A DNA stretch of 64,000 nucleotides from JAXMHB01 sp046346965 (GTDB lineage Bacteria > Pseudomonadota > Gammaproteobacteria > Xanthomonadales > SZUA-5), in assembly GCA_046346965.1 (NCBI GenBank), contig JAXMHB010000005.1, positions 124,001 through 188,000 on the forward strand. Direction: 5' to 3'. Shown piece after piece: positions 19,329-28,929 of the stretch. The translations under genes were made by a program, and so were the position numbers. Under the pieces are notes generated by a model. The model did not search any database. It was not told the DNA's origin and was given only the letters and a program-made list of their open reading frames with translations. Each line of letters opens with the position of its first letter. Position 1 is the first letter of the stretch.

Positions 19329-22300
19329 CGCCGGCACACCCGGCGCCGCTCGCCGGGTGCAGATGCACATCCAGTTGCGGGTAGGCCATGCGGATGCCGC
19401 TGGCGCGGAACTCGCGGATGATCTCGCTGTGGATCTCGTCGGTCACCCGTAGCCGGTCGGAGATAGAACCGACGAAACAACGCAGTTCGAAGTTCAAGGT
19501 GCTGTCTGCCAGCAGCATGAACACCGCCACGGGCGCCGGTTCGGCGAGCACGCTCGGGTGCCGGCGCGCGATCCGCAGCAGGCTCTGGCGCACTTCATCA
19601 GGATTGGAATCGTAATCCACGCCTACTCGCAGGATCAGGCGCGTGGTGGTGTCGGTGAGCGTCCAGTTGACGAAGCGCTCGGTGATGAAGGTCTTGTTCG
19701 GGATCACGATGTCCTTGTTGTCGAAATCGACGATCGTGGTCGCGCGCGTGCGCACCCGGCGCACGGTGCCGGTGAGATCGCCGATGGTGACCACATCACC
19801 GACGCGGAACGGGCGCTCGAACAGCAGGATCAGGCCGGCGACGAAATTGCCGAAGATCTCCTGCAGACCAAAGCCCAGGCCCACCGAGAAGCCAGCCGCC
19901 AGCCACTGCAGATGGCCCCAACGCACGCCGAGCAGGCCAAACACCGCCACCACCATCAGGAAGCTGATCAGATAGCGGGTGACAGTCACCACGGCATAGC
20001 GCACCGAGGCGTCCTCGGTGAAGCGCTTCAGCAGCACGATTTCCAGCAGGCCCGGGATGTTGCGCGCGGCAATGATGCCGACCAGCAGCGCCACCAGCGC
20101 CAGCACGGCATCGCCCAGGGTGATCGCACGCGCCTGCGCAACGCCATCCACCAGCTCGCTGGTCTGCCACAGGCTGACCTGATCCAGCAGCGTGAAGGCC
20201 GGCGCCACATCGGCCAGCGACCACAGCAGGCCGGTTACCAGCGCCACCGTGGTCAACGCCCGCAGCAGGCTGCGCGACTGCTCGCTGATCGCGCGCAGAT
20301 TGACCGTGTCCGGCGCTACCTGCGGCACATCGAGACCCGCGGTGGCGCCAGTGTCACCACTGTCGCCCGCCTGCTGCTGTTGCGCCAGCGCCACGCGGCG
20401 CTCGCCGATCACCAACCAGCGCAGCACCAGACCATGGACGAGCGCCACCGCGTACACCACCTGCAGCGTGTTCAGCGAGACGCCGAGCAGGATGGCCGAG
20501 GTGAACACATAGCCGAGCAGGGCCAGCGCCGCCTGCGCCAGGAAGCCACCGACCATCACGGCGCGCAGCAGGCGTCGGCGCCGCGGCCAGGGATCGGCGC
20601 CGGAAACGCGGCTGGCGAGCAAGCGGTTGGGACCGAGCAACCACGCGCTCACGGCCGCCGCCAGCAGATGCACCAGCACCAGCGTGGAGCGCAGCACGGT
20701 GCCATTGGCGCCGTCGATATCGCGCGCCAGCGACAGCACCGTCAGGAACAGCAAGGGCATCAATCCGAAGTACAGCCACGGCCGTGCGCGCAACAGCGCC
20801 GCGCGGCGCGCGCGCGGCCAGCGCAGGTGCGCATGCGCCAGACCCTGGTCGCGGCAGACCACCGAGATGCTGGTCAGTACGAATAGATAGGGCACCACGC
20901 CGTGCAGTGCGATACCCAAGCTATGGGTGAAGCGACCGGCCTCACCGACGATGATCAGCTTGCTGCCGAGCAACCACCAGAACAGCGCCATCGGCGAGGC
21001 CAGCACCACACTGATCAGCAGCGCCTGCAGCGTGTAGCGCATGCGATCGGCGCGCACATCGCGCACCTGCTCGGCGAGCGCCTGCAGCCGCCGCCCCAGC
21101 GCAGGACGCGCCAGCAGCAGCGCGAACGGCGTCAGCAGCGCCAAAATCCAGAGCGGCTGTTGCGGCAGGCGCTCGGCCAAGCGGTCCAGGCTGCTCGACC
21201 AGCGATCCGGGCGCGCCAGCTCGGACCAGCCTTCTTTCAGCCGCGTCCACCAGCTGGCATCCACCGGCCGATGGCTGGGCACCCACAGCAGGTTCTGCTC
21301 CATCAGCTCGACCAGCGTCTGGCTGTCCGCCAGCAGCTGCACCAACTGCTGCTCGGCGTGCTCCAGCACCTCGCGGCTCTTCTGCTGCAGCTGGGCCAGC
21401 TGCGGCAGCAGTTCCAGCCGGCTGAGCAGCAGTTCGGTCAGCTGGGTGCGCTGCTCCGGGTTGAGCGCGCTGGCGGCGTCCACATCGCTGCCTGCCAGCC
21501 GCGCCACTGCCTGATCGATATCCGCCAGCCGATCGCGTTCCTCGTTGACGCTGATCTGCGCCAGCTGGACCTCGGCCACCTCGCTCTGCAGCGCATCCAG
21601 CTGCGCGCGCAGCGCCGGCGGATTGGGCAATCGCCGCCGCTCGGCCAGCAGCAGCATGCCGACCGCCTCGGTGACGCCACCGATGGCGATGCGGGCACGT
21701 GCGTTCTCCAGCGCCGAGCGCACATCGGCGGTCTGGCTCTCGATCTGCTGCGCCTGAATCCGCAGACGCGCCAGGCGCCGGGTGCGCTGCGCCAGTTCCT
21801 GGCCGGCGATCAGGTTCTCCGCCGCCAGATCGCGTATGGCCGGCGCGGCGCTCTGGTATTGCTCGGCCACCTTGCGCAAGCGCGCCAGATCCTGCTCCAG
21901 CACGTTGTCGCGGCGCTCGGCGATCAGGTCTTCCAACACCCGCACGCGCTCGGAGCGCTGCGCCAGCGCGCGTTGGCGTTCGCGCTTGCGCAGATCCACC
22001 GATTGCAGCAACAGGTCGAGGTTGGCCTGTTCCACGGTGGCGACGTAAATGCCGGCACGCAGCGCGCGCTGCCGTGCCAGCGCTGCCTCGCGCTCGCTGC
22101 GCGCGGCCAGATTTTCTGACGGCTCAGGCACTTGCAGCGCATCCAGCTGCGTGCGCAAGTCACCGAGTTCGGTGCGCAGCGCCACTGGCCGCTGCTGCAG
22201 CGCCTGCGCCTGCTGGGCCAGTCGGGTGACCGTCTCCTGCAAACTGGCGCGCGTGCTTTGCTCAGCCACCAACAGCTGTTCCAGCTGCGTCGGCGTGGCG

Positions 22301-23391
22301 CGCTGCGGCAGGCTGCCGCGCCAGCGCAACAATTCCTCCGCGGCGCTGGCCTGATCGGCCTCGGCCGCACTGTCCGCCGGCAGTTGCTCCAGCTCGCGGG
22401 CGATGCGCTCGACGCGCTCGATGTCGGCATCGGCGCGCGCATCGTCGGCCATCGCCGTTTCCACCCGCTGTAGCAACTGGCTGCGGTCGGCATCGGCGAG
22501 ACCGCTGGCGCTCTCGATCTCCGCCTTCAGCGCCGCCAGCGCGCTGGCGCGACTGGCCGGCACCTCGTTGTTCTCATCGGATTCGGCCAGCGCATTGGGA
22601 CCTTCCCAGCGCGCACGCAGCGCGGCCTCCTCGGCCACCGTGATGCTCGCCAGCGCCTGATCCAGCACGCGCTTGAGCTCGGGACGGTCGAGGCGCATGG
22701 CAAAGGCGATTTCGGCCTCCAGCCCGCTCGGCCCCACCACGCGCAGCCGCGCGCTGAGTCCGGTCTTGCGCAGCACAGGGTCAGCGCTCAGCAGATCGCC
22801 GACATAGGCGGCCGCACGGCCCTCGGCGACTTCGGTCAGCGCGCTCTTGATCGACGGCGATGGCCGCAATTCGGCGCTGTAACCGGCTGTGGCCAGCAAC
22901 TCCTGCCAGACGTGGCCCTGGACGACCGCAATCGGTCGCCCGCGCAACTCGGACAGCTGCGTGATCGCGCCGCTGTCGCCAGCCGCGATCAGCGCCGCCG
23001 GCAGGCGCAGGTAGGAATTGCTGAACAGCAACTGCTGCGCGCGGCCGGGGCTTTGGTAGACGCTGCTGGCGACATCCACCTCGCCGGCGCGCAGCGCCTG
23101 CAGCACCTCGTCGAAGCGGCGCTTGCGCACCAGCTGCGTCTTCAGGCCGGTGCGCTGCGCCAGCATCGCCCACAGATCGGCTGACAATCCGCGATGTCGG
23201 CCCTGCACGTCGATGAAGTCGACCGGGGCGAAGTCCGGATCGGGCGCCAGACGAATCGGTCCCTGCTCGGCCAGCCAAGCCTGCGCCTCGGCATCCAGCA
23301 CCGCGGTGGCTGGCTGTGCCGCGGCAGCCCCGATCAGCAGGCAGGCGCACAGCCCGAGCAGTGCCCGGGCAACGCCGCGCCAGACCGCCAT
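19309..23391 (-). CDS. Mechanosensitive channel (MscK-like) with N-terminal solute-binding domain
   Basis: This 1360-residue protein starts at ATG 23391 (MAVWRGVARALLG), overlapping the fumarase stop as TGATG. Order: signal peptide (about 1-26); a periplasmic binding domain of the SBP_bac_3 type (about 40-255, with APVDFIDVQGRHRGLSADL and FDEVLQALRAGEVDVASSVY); a very long Gln/Glu/Arg-rich coiled coil (about 270-720); a multi-helix membrane region; and a canonical MscS core with GLGFGLQEIFGNFVAGLIL, FERPFRVGDVV and VIPNKTFITERFVNW. E. coli MscK has the coiled coil and membrane parts but not the binding domain, and is about 240 residues shorter. A channel gated or tuned by a periplasmic ligand is the obvious inference. 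Confidence 0.88.
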   Translation of the reverse strand: MAVWRGVARALLGLCACLLIGAAAAQPATAVLDAEAQAWLAEQGPIRLAPDPDFAPVDFIDVQGRHRGLSADLWAMLAQRTGLKTQLVRKRRFDEVLQALRAGEVDVASSVYQSPGRAQQLLFSNSYLRLPAALIAAGDSGAITQLSELRGRPIAVVQGHVWQELLATAGYSAELRPSPSIKSALTEVAEGRAAAYVGDLLSADPVLRKTGLSARLRVVGPSGLEAEIAFAMRLDRPELKRVLDQALASITVAEEAALRARWEGPNALAESDENNEVPASRASALAALKAEIESASGLADADRSQLLQRVETAMADDARADADIERVERIARELEQLPADSAAEADQASAAEELLRWRGSLPQRATPTQLEQLLVAEQSTRASLQETVTRLAQQAQALQQRPVALRTELGDLRTQLDALQVPEPSENLAARSEREAALARQRALRAGIYVATVEQANLDLLLQSVDLRKRERQRALAQRSERVRVLEDLIAERRDNVLEQDLARLRKVAEQYQSAAPAIRDLAAENLIAGQELAQRTRRLARLRIQAQQIESQTADVRSALENARARIAIGGVTEAVGMLLLAERRRLPNPPALRAQLDALQSEVAEVQLAQISVNEERDRLADIDQAVARLAGSDVDAASALNPEQRTQLTELLLSRLELLPQLAQLQQKSREVLEHAEQQLVQLLADSQTLVELMEQNLLWVPSHRPVDASWWTRLKEGWSELARPDRWSSSLDRLAERLPQQPLWILALLTPFALLLARPALGRRLQALAEQVRDVRADRMRYTLQALLISVVLASPMALFWWLLGSKLIIVGEAGRFTHSLGIALHGVVPYLFVLTSISVVCRDQGLAHAHLRWPRARRAALLRARPWLYFGLMPLLFLTVLSLARDIDGANGTVLRSTLVLVHLLAAAVSAWLLGPNRLLASRVSGADPWPRRRRLLRAVMVGGFLAQAALALLGYVFTSAILLGVSLNTLQVVYAVALVHGLVLRWLVIGERRVALAQQQQAGDSGDTGATAGLDVPQVAPDTVNLRAISEQSRSLLRALTTVALVTGLLWSLADVAPAFTLLDQVSLWQTSELVDGVAQARAITLGDAVLALVALLVGIIAARNIPGLLEIVLLKRFTEDASVRYAVVTVTRYLISFLMVVAVFGLLGVRWGHLQWLAAGFSVGLGFGLQEIFGNFVAGLILLFERPFRVGDVVTIGDLTGTVRRVRTRATTIVDFDNKDIVIPNKTFITERFVNWTLTDTTTRLILRVGVDYDSNPDEVRQSLLRIARRHPSVLAEPAPVAVFMLLADSTLNFELRCFVGSISDRLRVTDEIHSEIIREFRASGIRMAYPQLDVHLHPASGAGCAGATAAGG

Positions 23392-24905
23392 CAGGCCAGC
23401 ACCACGGGAATCTTGCCGATGCGTGCTTGCCACTCGCGCGGTCCGGTCTGATGCACCGAACTGCCGCGGCTGTCCACTGCCACCGTCACCGGCATGTCGA
23501 CCACGTCGAACTCGTAGATCGCTTCCATGCCCAGGTCCTCGAAGGCCAGCACGCGCGCGCCCTTGATCGCCTTGGAGACCAGATAGGCGGCGCCGCCGAC
23601 CGCCATCAGATACACCGCCTGATGGTCACGAATGGCCTCGATGGCCGCCGGCCCGCGCTCGGCCTTGCCGACCATGCCGAGCAGGCCGGTGCGCTCCAGC
23701 AGCGTGCGCGTGAACTTGTCCATGCGCGTCGCCGTGGTGGGGCCGGCCGGGCCGACCACTTCGTCGCGCACCGGATCGACCGGGCCGACGTAGTAGATGA
23801 AGCGCCCATTGAAATCCACCGGCAGCGTGTCGCCGCGCGCGAGCATGTCGACCATGCGCTTGTGGGCGGCATCGCGACCGGTCAGCAGCTTGCCGGACAG
23901 CAGCAGCACATCGCCCGGCTGCCAGCTCGCCACATCCGCGCGCGTCAGCTGATCCAACTGGACGCGACGGCCCTTGCTGGCGTCGTAGGTCAGCTGCGGC
24001 CAATCCGCCAGCGAGGGCGGATCCAGCGCCACCGGACCCGAGCCATCGAGCACGAAATGCGCGTGCCGCGTCGCCGCGCAGTTGGGGATCATCGCTACCG
24101 GCAGATTGGCGGCGTGGGTGGGGTAATCCTTGACCTTGACGTCGAGCACGGTGGTCAGGCCGCCTAGACCCTGGGCGCCGATGCCGAGCGCATTGACCTT
24201 CTCGTAGAGCTCGATGCGCAGTTCCTCGGCGCGATTGCACGGGCCGCGCGCGATCAGCTCCTGGATGTCGATCGGCTCCATCAGCGCTTCCTTGGCCAGC
24301 AGCATGGCCTTCTCGGCGGTACCGCCGATGCCGATGCCGAGCATGCCGGGCGGACACCAGCCGGCGCCCATGGTCGGCACCGTCTTCAGCACCCAATCGA
24401 CGATGGAATCGGAGGGATTCAGCATCGCGAACTTGCTCTTGGCTTCCGAGCCACCACCCTTGGCGGCCACGATCACCTCCACCTCGTGCCCGGGCACCAC
24501 GGTCATGTTGACCACCGCTGGGGTGTTGTCGCGCGTGTTGCTGCGCTTGCCGGCGGGGTCAGCCAGCACCGAAGCGCGCAGCTTGTTGTCCGGATGGTTG
24601 TAGGCGCGGCGCACGCCTTCATTGACCATGTCCTCGACCCCGAGCGTGGCATCCCAGCGCACGTCCATGCCGATCTTCAGGAACACGGTGACGATGCCGG
24701 TGTCCTGGCAAATCGGCCGATGGCCCTCGGCGCACATGCGCGAGTTGATCAGGATCTGTGCAATCGCATCCTTGGCCGCTACCGACTGCTCACGCTCATA
24801 GGCGCGCGCCAGGTTCTGGATGTAGTCGACCGGATGGTAGTAACTGATGTACTGCAGGGCATCAGCGATGGATTGGATGAAGTCGTCTTGGCGGATGGTG
24901 GTCAT
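23391..24905 (-). CDS. Class I fumarate hydratase (Fe-S dependent)
   Basis: This 504-residue enzyme interconverts fumarate and malate in the TCA cycle using an oxygen-sensitive [4Fe-4S] cluster. It has the two-part class I architecture: an N-terminal alpha domain with the cluster cysteines in CQDTG, GWCPPG and NCAATRHAHF, and a C-terminal beta domain with LLLSGKLLTGRDAAHKRM and VGPAGPTTATRMDKF. ATG 24905 (MTTIRQDDFI) gives a family-like N-terminus. The stop overlaps the start of the MscK-like gene. L(+)-tartrate dehydratase is related, but the fused two-domain form and length fit FumA/FumB better. Confidence 0.93.
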   Translation of the reverse strand: MTTIRQDDFIQSIADALQYISYYHPVDYIQNLARAYEREQSVAAKDAIAQILINSRMCAEGHRPICQDTGIVTVFLKIGMDVRWDATLGVEDMVNEGVRRAYNHPDNKLRASVLADPAGKRSNTRDNTPAVVNMTVVPGHEVEVIVAAKGGGSEAKSKFAMLNPSDSIVDWVLKTVPTMGAGWCPPGMLGIGIGGTAEKAMLLAKEALMEPIDIQELIARGPCNRAEELRIELYEKVNALGIGAQGLGGLTTVLDVKVKDYPTHAANLPVAMIPNCAATRHAHFVLDGSGPVALDPPSLADWPQLTYDASKGRRVQLDQLTRADVASWQPGDVLLLSGKLLTGRDAAHKRMVDMLARGDTLPVDFNGRFIYYVGPVDPVRDEVVGPAGPTTATRMDKFTRTLLERTGLLGMVGKAERGPAAIEAIRDHQAVYLMAVGGAAYLVSKAIKGARVLAFEDLGMEAIYEFDVVDMPVTVAVDSRGSSVHQTGPREWQARIGKIPVVLA

Positions 24906-24994
24906 GGCAGCGGACTGGGGCGAGGAGCTGGCGCGAGTCTACGTGGCGCCAGCGTCCACGAGGAGTTCAAGCCCGCGTGCGCCCGTCCAAAGTC

Positions 24995-26839
24995 TTATTC
25001 CGAGGCCGCGTCCGCCAGCGCCGCGCCGGCCGCGTGGACGACGATGCGATTGCGGCCGCCGTCCTTGGCGCGATACAGCGCACGATCACCGGCCACCAGC
25101 CAGTCCTCGACGCTGCCCATCTGCGCTGGATCGAGCTCGGCCACGCCGACGCTGATGCTCATCGGGAAGCCCAGGCCCTCGGGCCCCAGGTGATCGTCGG
25201 CCACGCGCGCGCGCAGCGCCTCGGCGCGCGTCTGTGCGCTGGCGAGATCGCAATCCGACCACAGCAGCGCGAACTCTTCGCCGCCCATGCGCCCCACCGC
25301 ATCGGCCGGCCCTAGCCCGGCGCGCAGCGCCGCCGCCAGCCGCTGGAGCGCGCGATCACCCGCTTGGTGACCGCGCACGTCATTGATCGACTTGAAGTGA
25401 TCCGCATCGATCACGGCGACGCAACTGCGTCCGCCGCTGGCGCGGACGCGCGCGTGCTCGGCCTCCAGCCGCGCCAGGAAGGCACGCCGGTTGTAGACCT
25501 GGGTCAGCGCGTCGGTCTCGGCCAACACCCGCATCTGCAGCGCATTGCGGCGCGAAGCGCGCCACAGCGTGTACAACAGGCCGGTCATCAGCAGCAAAGC
25601 GGCCACGCTGCCGGTCACCAGCCACAGCCACAGGCGTTGGCGCGCCAATTGCGCCGACTGACGCGCGTTGACCTCCTGGCTGCGCGCCAACTCCAGTTCG
25701 CGGATGCGTTGATCCTGCGCCAGTCGCTCGATCTCGCGGCGCTGCTCGCTGGCGGCGAAGCGCGCATCCATCTCGGCGATGGCGCGCTCGCGCTGCTCGG
25801 TGCTGAGCGCCTTGGTGGCTTCCAGCGCGTGGCGCGCCGCCTGCAGGGCCAGCGGCAGCTTGCCGGCCGCTTCGGCGATCTGCCACTGCGCCAAATAAAG
25901 AACATCGTTGCGCGACAGCAGATCGATCTGCGCCGCGGTCTTGATCGCCAGATCGACGTTGGCGAGCGCCTGCTGATGGCGCCCAAGCGCACTCTGCGCC
26001 AGCGCGATGTTCACATAGGACGACACCGCATGGTTGAGTTTGCCGGCGGCCAGTTCCAGCGCCAGCGAGCGCTCTGACAGCGTCAGTGCACGCTCGGGGT
26101 CACCGGAGTTCAGCGCCAGCGAGCTCATGTTGTCGTCGATCATCGCCACCATCGACGGCAGCCCGAGCTTGACGAAGCGCACGCGCGCCGATTCCGCCAG
26201 CGCCAGCGCCTGCTGCGGCTGACCGGCATCTTCCAGCAACATCGCGATGATGTTTTCGGTGCGCGCCAGATGCCAGTCATCGCCCTGCGCGCGGAAGTAC
26301 TTCTCGGCACGCCGGCAGTTCGGCAAGGCCTTCTCGCCCTGTTCAGTGCCCCAATAGGCGTCGCACAACTCCAATTGCGCCAAGGCCTTGAAAAAGGGCT
26401 CCTTGGTCGCTCGCAGGATGGCCGCCGCGGCATTCGCCTCGGCAATCGCCGATTCGTACTGGCCGAGATCAGCATTCTCGTCGGCGCGCAGCAGATGCGC
26501 ATAGGCTTCGGCGATCGGCATCCGGGCCGTGCGCGCCAGCACATCGAGCGCCTCCATCGCCGAGCGCGCCACCCCGCGATCACTCAGCATCCAGGCAGCA
26601 CGTCCGCGGCGCAGCAGGATCTCGCGCGTCCACTCGGGGTGCGCTTGCGCGTATGGGTCTTCCAGCCAGCGCGGCGACTGCTCGATGTAGGCGCGCGGAT
26701 CCTCCAGCGACAAGCGCCGCGCATCTTCGAGCGCCTGTGGCGCATCGGCGGCATACGCGCTGACTGCCCGCAGCAGCAGCGCGCCTACCAGCGCCAGGGT
26801 CATCAGTGCACGCATCCAGCCGCCACGAACTTGAGTCAT
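24995..26839 (-). CDS. Diguanylate cyclase with periplasmic TPR region
   Basis: This 614-residue signalling protein starts at ATG 26839 (MTQVRGGWMRAL). It has a signal peptide or helix (about residues 9-31), a long alpha-helical TPR-type periplasmic region (about 35-400), a coiled coil, one membrane helix (about 430-450) and a C-terminal GGDEF domain. The active-site motif is GGEEF in GRMGGEEFALLW, so c-di-GMP synthesis is expected. The RxxD inhibitory site normally five residues before the motif is absent (GPAD instead), so product inhibition through that site is unlikely. The signal sensed by the TPR part is unknown. Confidence 0.9.
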   Translation of the reverse strand: MTQVRGGWMRALMTLALVGALLLRAVSAYAADAPQALEDARRLSLEDPRAYIEQSPRWLEDPYAQAHPEWTREILLRRGRAAWMLSDRGVARSAMEALDVLARTARMPIAEAYAHLLRADENADLGQYESAIAEANAAAAILRATKEPFFKALAQLELCDAYWGTEQGEKALPNCRRAEKYFRAQGDDWHLARTENIIAMLLEDAGQPQQALALAESARVRFVKLGLPSMVAMIDDNMSSLALNSGDPERALTLSERSLALELAAGKLNHAVSSYVNIALAQSALGRHQQALANVDLAIKTAAQIDLLSRNDVLYLAQWQIAEAAGKLPLALQAARHALEATKALSTEQRERAIAEMDARFAASEQRREIERLAQDQRIRELELARSQEVNARQSAQLARQRLWLWLVTGSVAALLLMTGLLYTLWRASRRNALQMRVLAETDALTQVYNRRAFLARLEAEHARVRASGGRSCVAVIDADHFKSINDVRGHQAGDRALQRLAAALRAGLGPADAVGRMGGEEFALLWSDCDLASAQTRAEALRARVADDHLGPEGLGFPMSISVGVAELDPAQMGSVEDWLVAGDRALYRAKDGGRNRIVVHAAGAALADAASE

Positions 26840-27009
26840 CGCATAGCGTACACGGCTGCAGCTGAGCAGTAGGCCGACCGGGCGAGTTCGCGCGGCCGGC
26901 GATGGGCAACTCCCCCGTCCACGCCAGCGCAGGCCAGTGCGACCCATTTCGCGAACGGATCAGCACTTCCGGCTAACCTTGCGGCCTGATTGCCCGCCTG
27001 GAGTTCCCG

Positions 27010-27672
27010 ATGTCCGACGTAAACACCCCGCTGTCGCCGCTGCTGACCGATATCGAAGCCCGCGTGCTCGGCTGTCTGGTGGAAAAAGCCGCCACCACGC
27101 CCGATCAGTATCCGCTGACCGCCAATGCCGCGATGGTCGCCGCCAACCAGAAAACCGCGCGCGAACCGCTGATGGAGCTGGAATTGGGCGCCGTCGGCCA
27201 CGCCCTGCGCACGCTCGAGGACAAGAAGCTGGTGCGCGTGCAGCATGCGCCGCGCGCCTATCGCTACGAGCATCGCTTCGAGGAGGTGTACACGCTGACC
27301 GGTCCCCAGAAGGCGGTACTGTGCCTGCTGATGCTGCGCGGCCCGCAGACGCCGGGCGAGCTGATGGCGCGTAGCGACCGCCTCGCCAGGTTCAGCGATC
27401 TGGAGCAGGTCAAGGACACGCTCGACCGCCTGACACGGCGCCAGCCGGCCATGGTGGTGCGGCTTGCGCGCCTGCCCGGGCAGCGCGAAGAACGCTTCAT
27501 GCATCTTTTGTGTGGCGCCGATCACGCCGAGAAAGCCGCCCACGCGGCACCGCGACACGAGGCCGCGGCCGAGGTCGCCGCGTCGGGGCTGTCTGAGCGC
27601 GTTAGTACACTGGAAGCCGAAATTGCTCGCATCAAAGCGGCTTTACGTGATCTCGGCGTCGACATGGAGTGA
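27010..27672 (+). CDS. YceH family protein (DUF480)
   Basis: This is a 220-residue member of the YceH/UPF0502 family, with two predicted winged-helix domains. Family signatures are LLTDIEARVLGCLVEKAATT, QYPLTANAA and KTAREPLMEL at the start, and LTGPQKAVLCLLMLRG plus QTPGELMARS in the second domain. A C-terminal coiled coil (LSERVSTLEAEIARIKAAL) follows an Ala/Glu linker. The molecular function is not established; a DNA-binding or regulatory role is inferred from the fold. It stands alone on this strand. Confidence 0.92.
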   Translation: MSDVNTPLSPLLTDIEARVLGCLVEKAATTPDQYPLTANAAMVAANQKTAREPLMELELGAVGHALRTLEDKKLVRVQHAPRAYRYEHRFEEVYTLTGPQKAVLCLLMLRGPQTPGELMARSDRLARFSDLEQVKDTLDRLTRRQPAMVVRLARLPGQREERFMHLLCGADHAEKAAHAAPRHEAAAEVAASGLSERVSTLEAEIARIKAALRDLGVDME

Positions 27673-27761
27673 CCAATTGTGATCGCCGGCCGCCTGTCTA
27701 GACGGGGTCGATCGGGGCAGACTTCGCGAAAGTGACGCGTTTGGTCGGCTTCCGACCCCCA

Positions 27762-27790
27762 TTGACACTTGAATGTCTCCTGAATACAGT
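27762..27790 (+). promoter_or_regulatory. Candidate sigma-70 promoter
   Basis: TTGACA (27762-27767) is separated by exactly 17 bases from TACAGT (27785-27790). The -35 box is perfect and the -10 box matches 4 of 6. It lies about 180 bases ahead of the DUF4097-like lipoprotein gene and would give it a long leader. The remainder of the roughly 300-base gap after yceH shows nothing else I can support. Confidence 0.55.
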
Positions 27791-27973
27791 GCGCCCCGCT
27801 CCGCCTTAGGGCTGAGCAGGGGGAGTCGTCAGGCTGAGTTCAGGCGCGATTGCGGGTGGTCGCTGGGGAGCGAACACACCAGGGGGCAATCGCACGGATA
27901 GTGTCAGTTTGCTGCGAAATGGCTGGTCGGTGCCTTACGAGCGCCGACCGGGCCATGGCAGCCGGGGATTGCG

Positions 27974-28804
27974 ATGCGCGTGCGGGGCTGGCTTTTGGGG
28001 ATGGGTCTGGTTGCCGTTGCCGGCTGCGCCACGCAGCCGTCGGGCGTCCAGTCCGTCAGTGCCCCGAGTGCGGAGGCGCGCGCGCCGGAAAGCGATCCGG
28101 CCGCCACGGTGCAGCTCAAGCGCAGTGTCGACATCCACGCGCTCAAAGCCGGACAAGCGGTGCAGATCGACAATCCCTACGGCGATGTGCGCATCCGCTT
28201 CGGCGGCTACGAGCACCAGCTGGAATGGCGCACGGTCGGCCAGCAAGGCAGCGGTAGTGGCGTAATTGCCATCAACGGCATCGATGGCGATGCCTTCGTG
28301 GTGCAGGCGCGCCTGCCCGCAGGCAGCGTGCTGGCGCACGATCAGCGCGTCGACATCACCGTGTATCTGCCCGAAGGCCACGACGTCGATGTCCTCACTG
28401 AACGCGGCCTGATCGAGGCCCGTGGCGTCAAGGGCAAGCTCAAGGCGCGCAGCACTTCAGGGAACATTGCCTTCCGCGGCATCGGCGGCAGCGTCGACGT
28501 CGAAACCGGCAGCGGCATGATCGAAGGCCAGCTCGACGCGGCCCCGGCCGGCGCCAGCCAGCGCATCGCCACAATCACCGGGAACATCGTGCTCGGCGTG
28601 GTCGATGGCCTCAATGCAGCGCTGACCATGGCCACCTCCGGCGTGTTTGCCACCGAATTCAGCATTCAGATCGACCCGCAGCCGGGTCAGGAACCTAACA
28701 AGCGCGGCCGTGCCGAGATCGGCAAGCCGCTGTCCAGTATCGACATCACCAGCAAGCGCGGCGAAATCCGCTTGCTGCGGCGACTCGAATTCCGGCCGGC
28801 CTGA
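27974..28804 (+). CDS. DUF4097-like lipoprotein
   Basis: This 276-residue lipoprotein has a signal peptide ending in the lipobox VAGC (Cys about residue 17) and a C-terminal repetitive beta structure resembling the DUF4097/adhesin-like beta-helix family. Typical strand repeats are DVDVLTERGLIEARGVKG, STSGNIAFRGIGG, VETGSGMIEGQL and TSKRGEIRLLRR. Such proteins are exported and of unknown function. The residue after the lipobox Cys is Ala, favouring outer-membrane sorting. A clear promoter lies upstream. It precedes the large secreted protein gene by about 125 bases. Confidence 0.75.
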   Translation: MRVRGWLLGMGLVAVAGCATQPSGVQSVSAPSAEARAPESDPAATVQLKRSVDIHALKAGQAVQIDNPYGDVRIRFGGYEHQLEWRTVGQQGSGSGVIAINGIDGDAFVVQARLPAGSVLAHDQRVDITVYLPEGHDVDVLTERGLIEARGVKGKLKARSTSGNIAFRGIGGSVDVETGSGMIEGQLDAAPAGASQRIATITGNIVLGVVDGLNAALTMATSGVFATEFSIQIDPQPGQEPNKRGRAEIGKPLSSIDITSKRGEIRLLRRLEFRPA

Positions 28805-28929
28805 AGGCCGCCGGCGTAGCAGTTTGGGGAAGCGAACGGGGAACGCTGTAGCGCGCCCAGGGTCCGTGACAGGGGTCGTCACGGTGCAGGTTTGACTCAA
28901 CGCAGTCTACTTTCATCCAGGAAGCATCC

